The position numbers were made by a program, and so were the translations under genes. Under the pieces are notes generated by a model. It was not told where the DNA came from and ran no database searches. It was given only the letters and a program-made list of their open reading frames with translations. Positions 63,009-64,000 of a DNA stretch of 64,000 nucleotides are shown piece after piece. Every line of letters begins with the position of its first letter. Within the stretch, counting starts at the first letter, position 1. This DNA is from Pseudomonas sp. ACM7 (GTDB taxonomy: Bacteria > Pseudomonadota > Gammaproteobacteria > Pseudomonadales > Pseudomonadaceae). The stretch is taken from NCBI RefSeq assembly GCF_004136015.1, contig NZ_CP024866.1:3378247-3442246 (forward strand), read 5' to 3'.

Positions 63009-63707
63009 TTAGAACTTGTAACCCAGGCCAACCATGTAGATGAACGGGTCTACGTCCACATCGACCTTGGCGCGAGTGCCCTGCGCCACTGCGTTATTTT
63101 GCACTGTCGCGGTGGTGTCGATGTCGATGTAGCGCACTTGGGCGTTGATCATGATGTTGTCGGTCAGCATGTAGTCGGCGCCGACCTGGAACGCCATGCC
63201 CCAGGAGTTATCCGCCTTGAAGTTGCTGAAGCCGTTGGCGCTGGCTTCGCTGCCAACGTGCTCGTCGTAGATCCAGGTGTAGTTGATACCGGCGCCGACA
63301 TACGGCTGGAACGCGGACTTCGCGTCCAGTGGGTAGTACACAACGCTCAGTGTCGGTGGCAGGTGTTTCAGCGTACCGAGTTTGCCGTTGGCTGCGCCCA
63401 GGGCGGTGCCTTTGATCTTCACGTCATGCTCGAACGGCGAGGCCGCCAGCAGCTCGATCCCCCAGTGGCTGTTGAGCATGTAAGCGAAGTTCAGACCCAG
63501 TTGCGTGTCGCTGCTCATGGTGGCCTTGCCACCCAGATCGGCACCCTTCAGCGGACCTTGATCAACCTTGACGCTGGAGCTGTCGGCTTTCGGGTTGACG
63601 GTGATTGCACCGGCACGAACGATGATATCGCCGGCTTCGTGGGCGTAGGCTAGCGGTGCTGCGAGCGCGAGGGCAAACAGCGAAGCGCTGAGCAATGACT
63701 TGTGCAT
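63009..63707 (-). CDS. oprG: Outer membrane protein OprG (OmpW family)
   Basis: OprG is an eight-stranded outer membrane barrel of the OmpW family, thought to pass small hydrophobic molecules or cations. The 232-residue precursor has a signal peptide (MHKSLLSASLFALALAAPLAYA, cleaved before HEAGD) and the family ending with VDPFIYMVGLGYKF, with terminal phenylalanine. ATG 63707 follows a GGAGCTCT ribosome site. An Anr-type box lies upstream. Convergent with the epimerase gene. Confidence 0.94.
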   Translation of the reverse strand: MHKSLLSASLFALALAAPLAYAHEAGDIIVRAGAITVNPKADSSSVKVDQGPLKGADLGGKATMSSDTQLGLNFAYMLNSHWGIELLAASPFEHDVKIKGTALGAANGKLGTLKHLPPTLSVVYYPLDAKSAFQPYVGAGINYTWIYDEHVGSEASANGFSNFKADNSWGMAFQVGADYMLTDNIMINAQVRYIDIDTTATVQNNAVAQGTRAKVDVDVDPFIYMVGLGYKF

Positions 63708-63772
63708 GGAGAGCTCCAAAGGACGTTAAAAATTTCGATGTCCAATGGTACGGAGGTGTCTGATACGGTCTT

Positions 63773-63786
63773 TTGACTCAGCTCAA
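63773..63786 (-). promoter_or_regulatory. Candidate Anr/FNR box of oprG
   Basis: TTGACTCAGCTCAA (63773-63786) matches the consensus TTGAT-N4-ATCAA at eight of ten positions. On the minus strand a -10-like TACCAT lies at 63750-63745, centred 32 bases from the middle of the box, the spacing of class II FNR promoters (box at -41.5). oprG of P. aeruginosa is known to be induced by Anr without oxygen. Confidence 0.55.
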
Positions 63787-63806
63787 TGAAACAGCGATGG
63801 CCCCAA

Positions 63807-63885
63807 AAGATCGCAGCCTTCGGCAGCTCCTACATTGACCGCGTGCAAACCCGATCCTGTAGGAGCTGCCGAAGGCTGCGATCTT
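63807..63885. repeat. REPIN-like palindrome of a second family
   Basis: Arms of 28 bases at 63807-63834 and 63858-63885 are perfect inverted copies with core GCAGCCTTCGGCAGCTCC, 23 bases apart. The core differs from the other REPINs of this window. It lies upstream of oprG, beyond the Anr box. Confidence 0.9.
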
Positions 63886-63917
63886 GGCGATATCAACGGT
63901 AAGAAAAATGACCGGGT

Positions 63918-64000
63918 TCACTCTGGCAATTCATACACATAAATCTTGTCCGCCTCCATCTGATACCCGGCATCCGCCAACTCGCTGGTCGACGCTTTAA
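63918..64000 (-). CDS. C-terminal end of an unidentified protein (cut by the window edge)
   Basis: Reading the minus strand into the stop codon at 63918-63920 gives an open 27-codon tail ending ADKIYVYELPE. It is likely the 3' end of a gene transcribed toward oprG. The 32 bases between its stop and the palindrome at 63885 hold no T-run hairpin. I do not recognise the family from this fragment. Confidence 0.5.
   Translation of the reverse strand, partial: KASTSELADAGYQMEADKIYVYELPE

Noticed and set aside
46041..63885. Possible CRISPR array from the recurring palindromes
   Set aside because: The repeats are kilobases apart, inverted in pairs and lie between unrelated genes; no cas gene is present.

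Overview
The window is a chromosomal segment from a Pseudomonas of the fluorescens group. This is inferred from gene order (birA-coaX-tRNAs-tuf-secE-nusG-rpl-rpoBC-str-S10-spc-alpha, then katA-bfrA-uvrA-MFS-ssb, and the epimerase/oprG pair, all typical of Pseudomonas), from protein sequences that look pseudomonad throughout, and from intergenic palindromes of the REPIN type (core TGTGGGAGCG(G/A)GCTTGC) that are abundant in this group. No database search was possible.

Layout. 1-290: 23S-5S spacer, 5S rRNA and terminator, the end of an rRNA operon. 375-2521: birA and coaX (overlapping) and a small SPOR-like membrane protein. 2623-5355: a tRNA-Tyr/Gly/Thr cluster, the first EF-Tu gene, tRNA-Trp, secE and nusG. 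5429-16258: rplKA, rplJL and rpoBC. 16355-20839: the str operon with a second EF-Tu gene. 20846-31641: S10 and spc operons through secY and rpmJ. 31684-34685: alpha operon ending in rplQ. This 34 kb makes the translation, transcription and secretion core, with strong sigma70-like promoters at the junctions and very few long spacers.

34.7-42 kb: oxidative stress, iron and DNA maintenance (katA, a bacterioferritin-family gene, uvrA, a YajR-like MFS protein, ssb). 42-46 kb: an OsmC-YcaO fusion, a cysteine hydrolase and its divergent GlxA-type regulator. 46-64 kb: accessory-style housekeeping: a DUF3182/hydrolase pair, a four-gene overlapping minus-strand operon (DUF72, ybhP, clsB, ybhN), an MFS exporter, a large MscS-type channel, an Lhr helicase, a degenerate RmlD-like protein coupled to a sugar epimerase, and oprG. 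All eight intergenic palindromic elements found lie beyond 46 kb; none was seen in the ribosomal-protein block.

I found no prophage, CRISPR array, transposase gene or obvious new defence locus. The most notable points are: a 195-bp palindromic, MITE-like element inserted in a bidirectional terminator with an 11-bp direct repeat; two EF-Tu copies differing at 28 of 397 residues; promoters whose -35 element overlaps the 3' arm of a hairpin inside the ribosomal-protein operons; the OsmC-YcaO fusion; an RmlD-like protein without the YxxxK catalytic pair; and REPINs of two subtypes whose arms always match in subtype.
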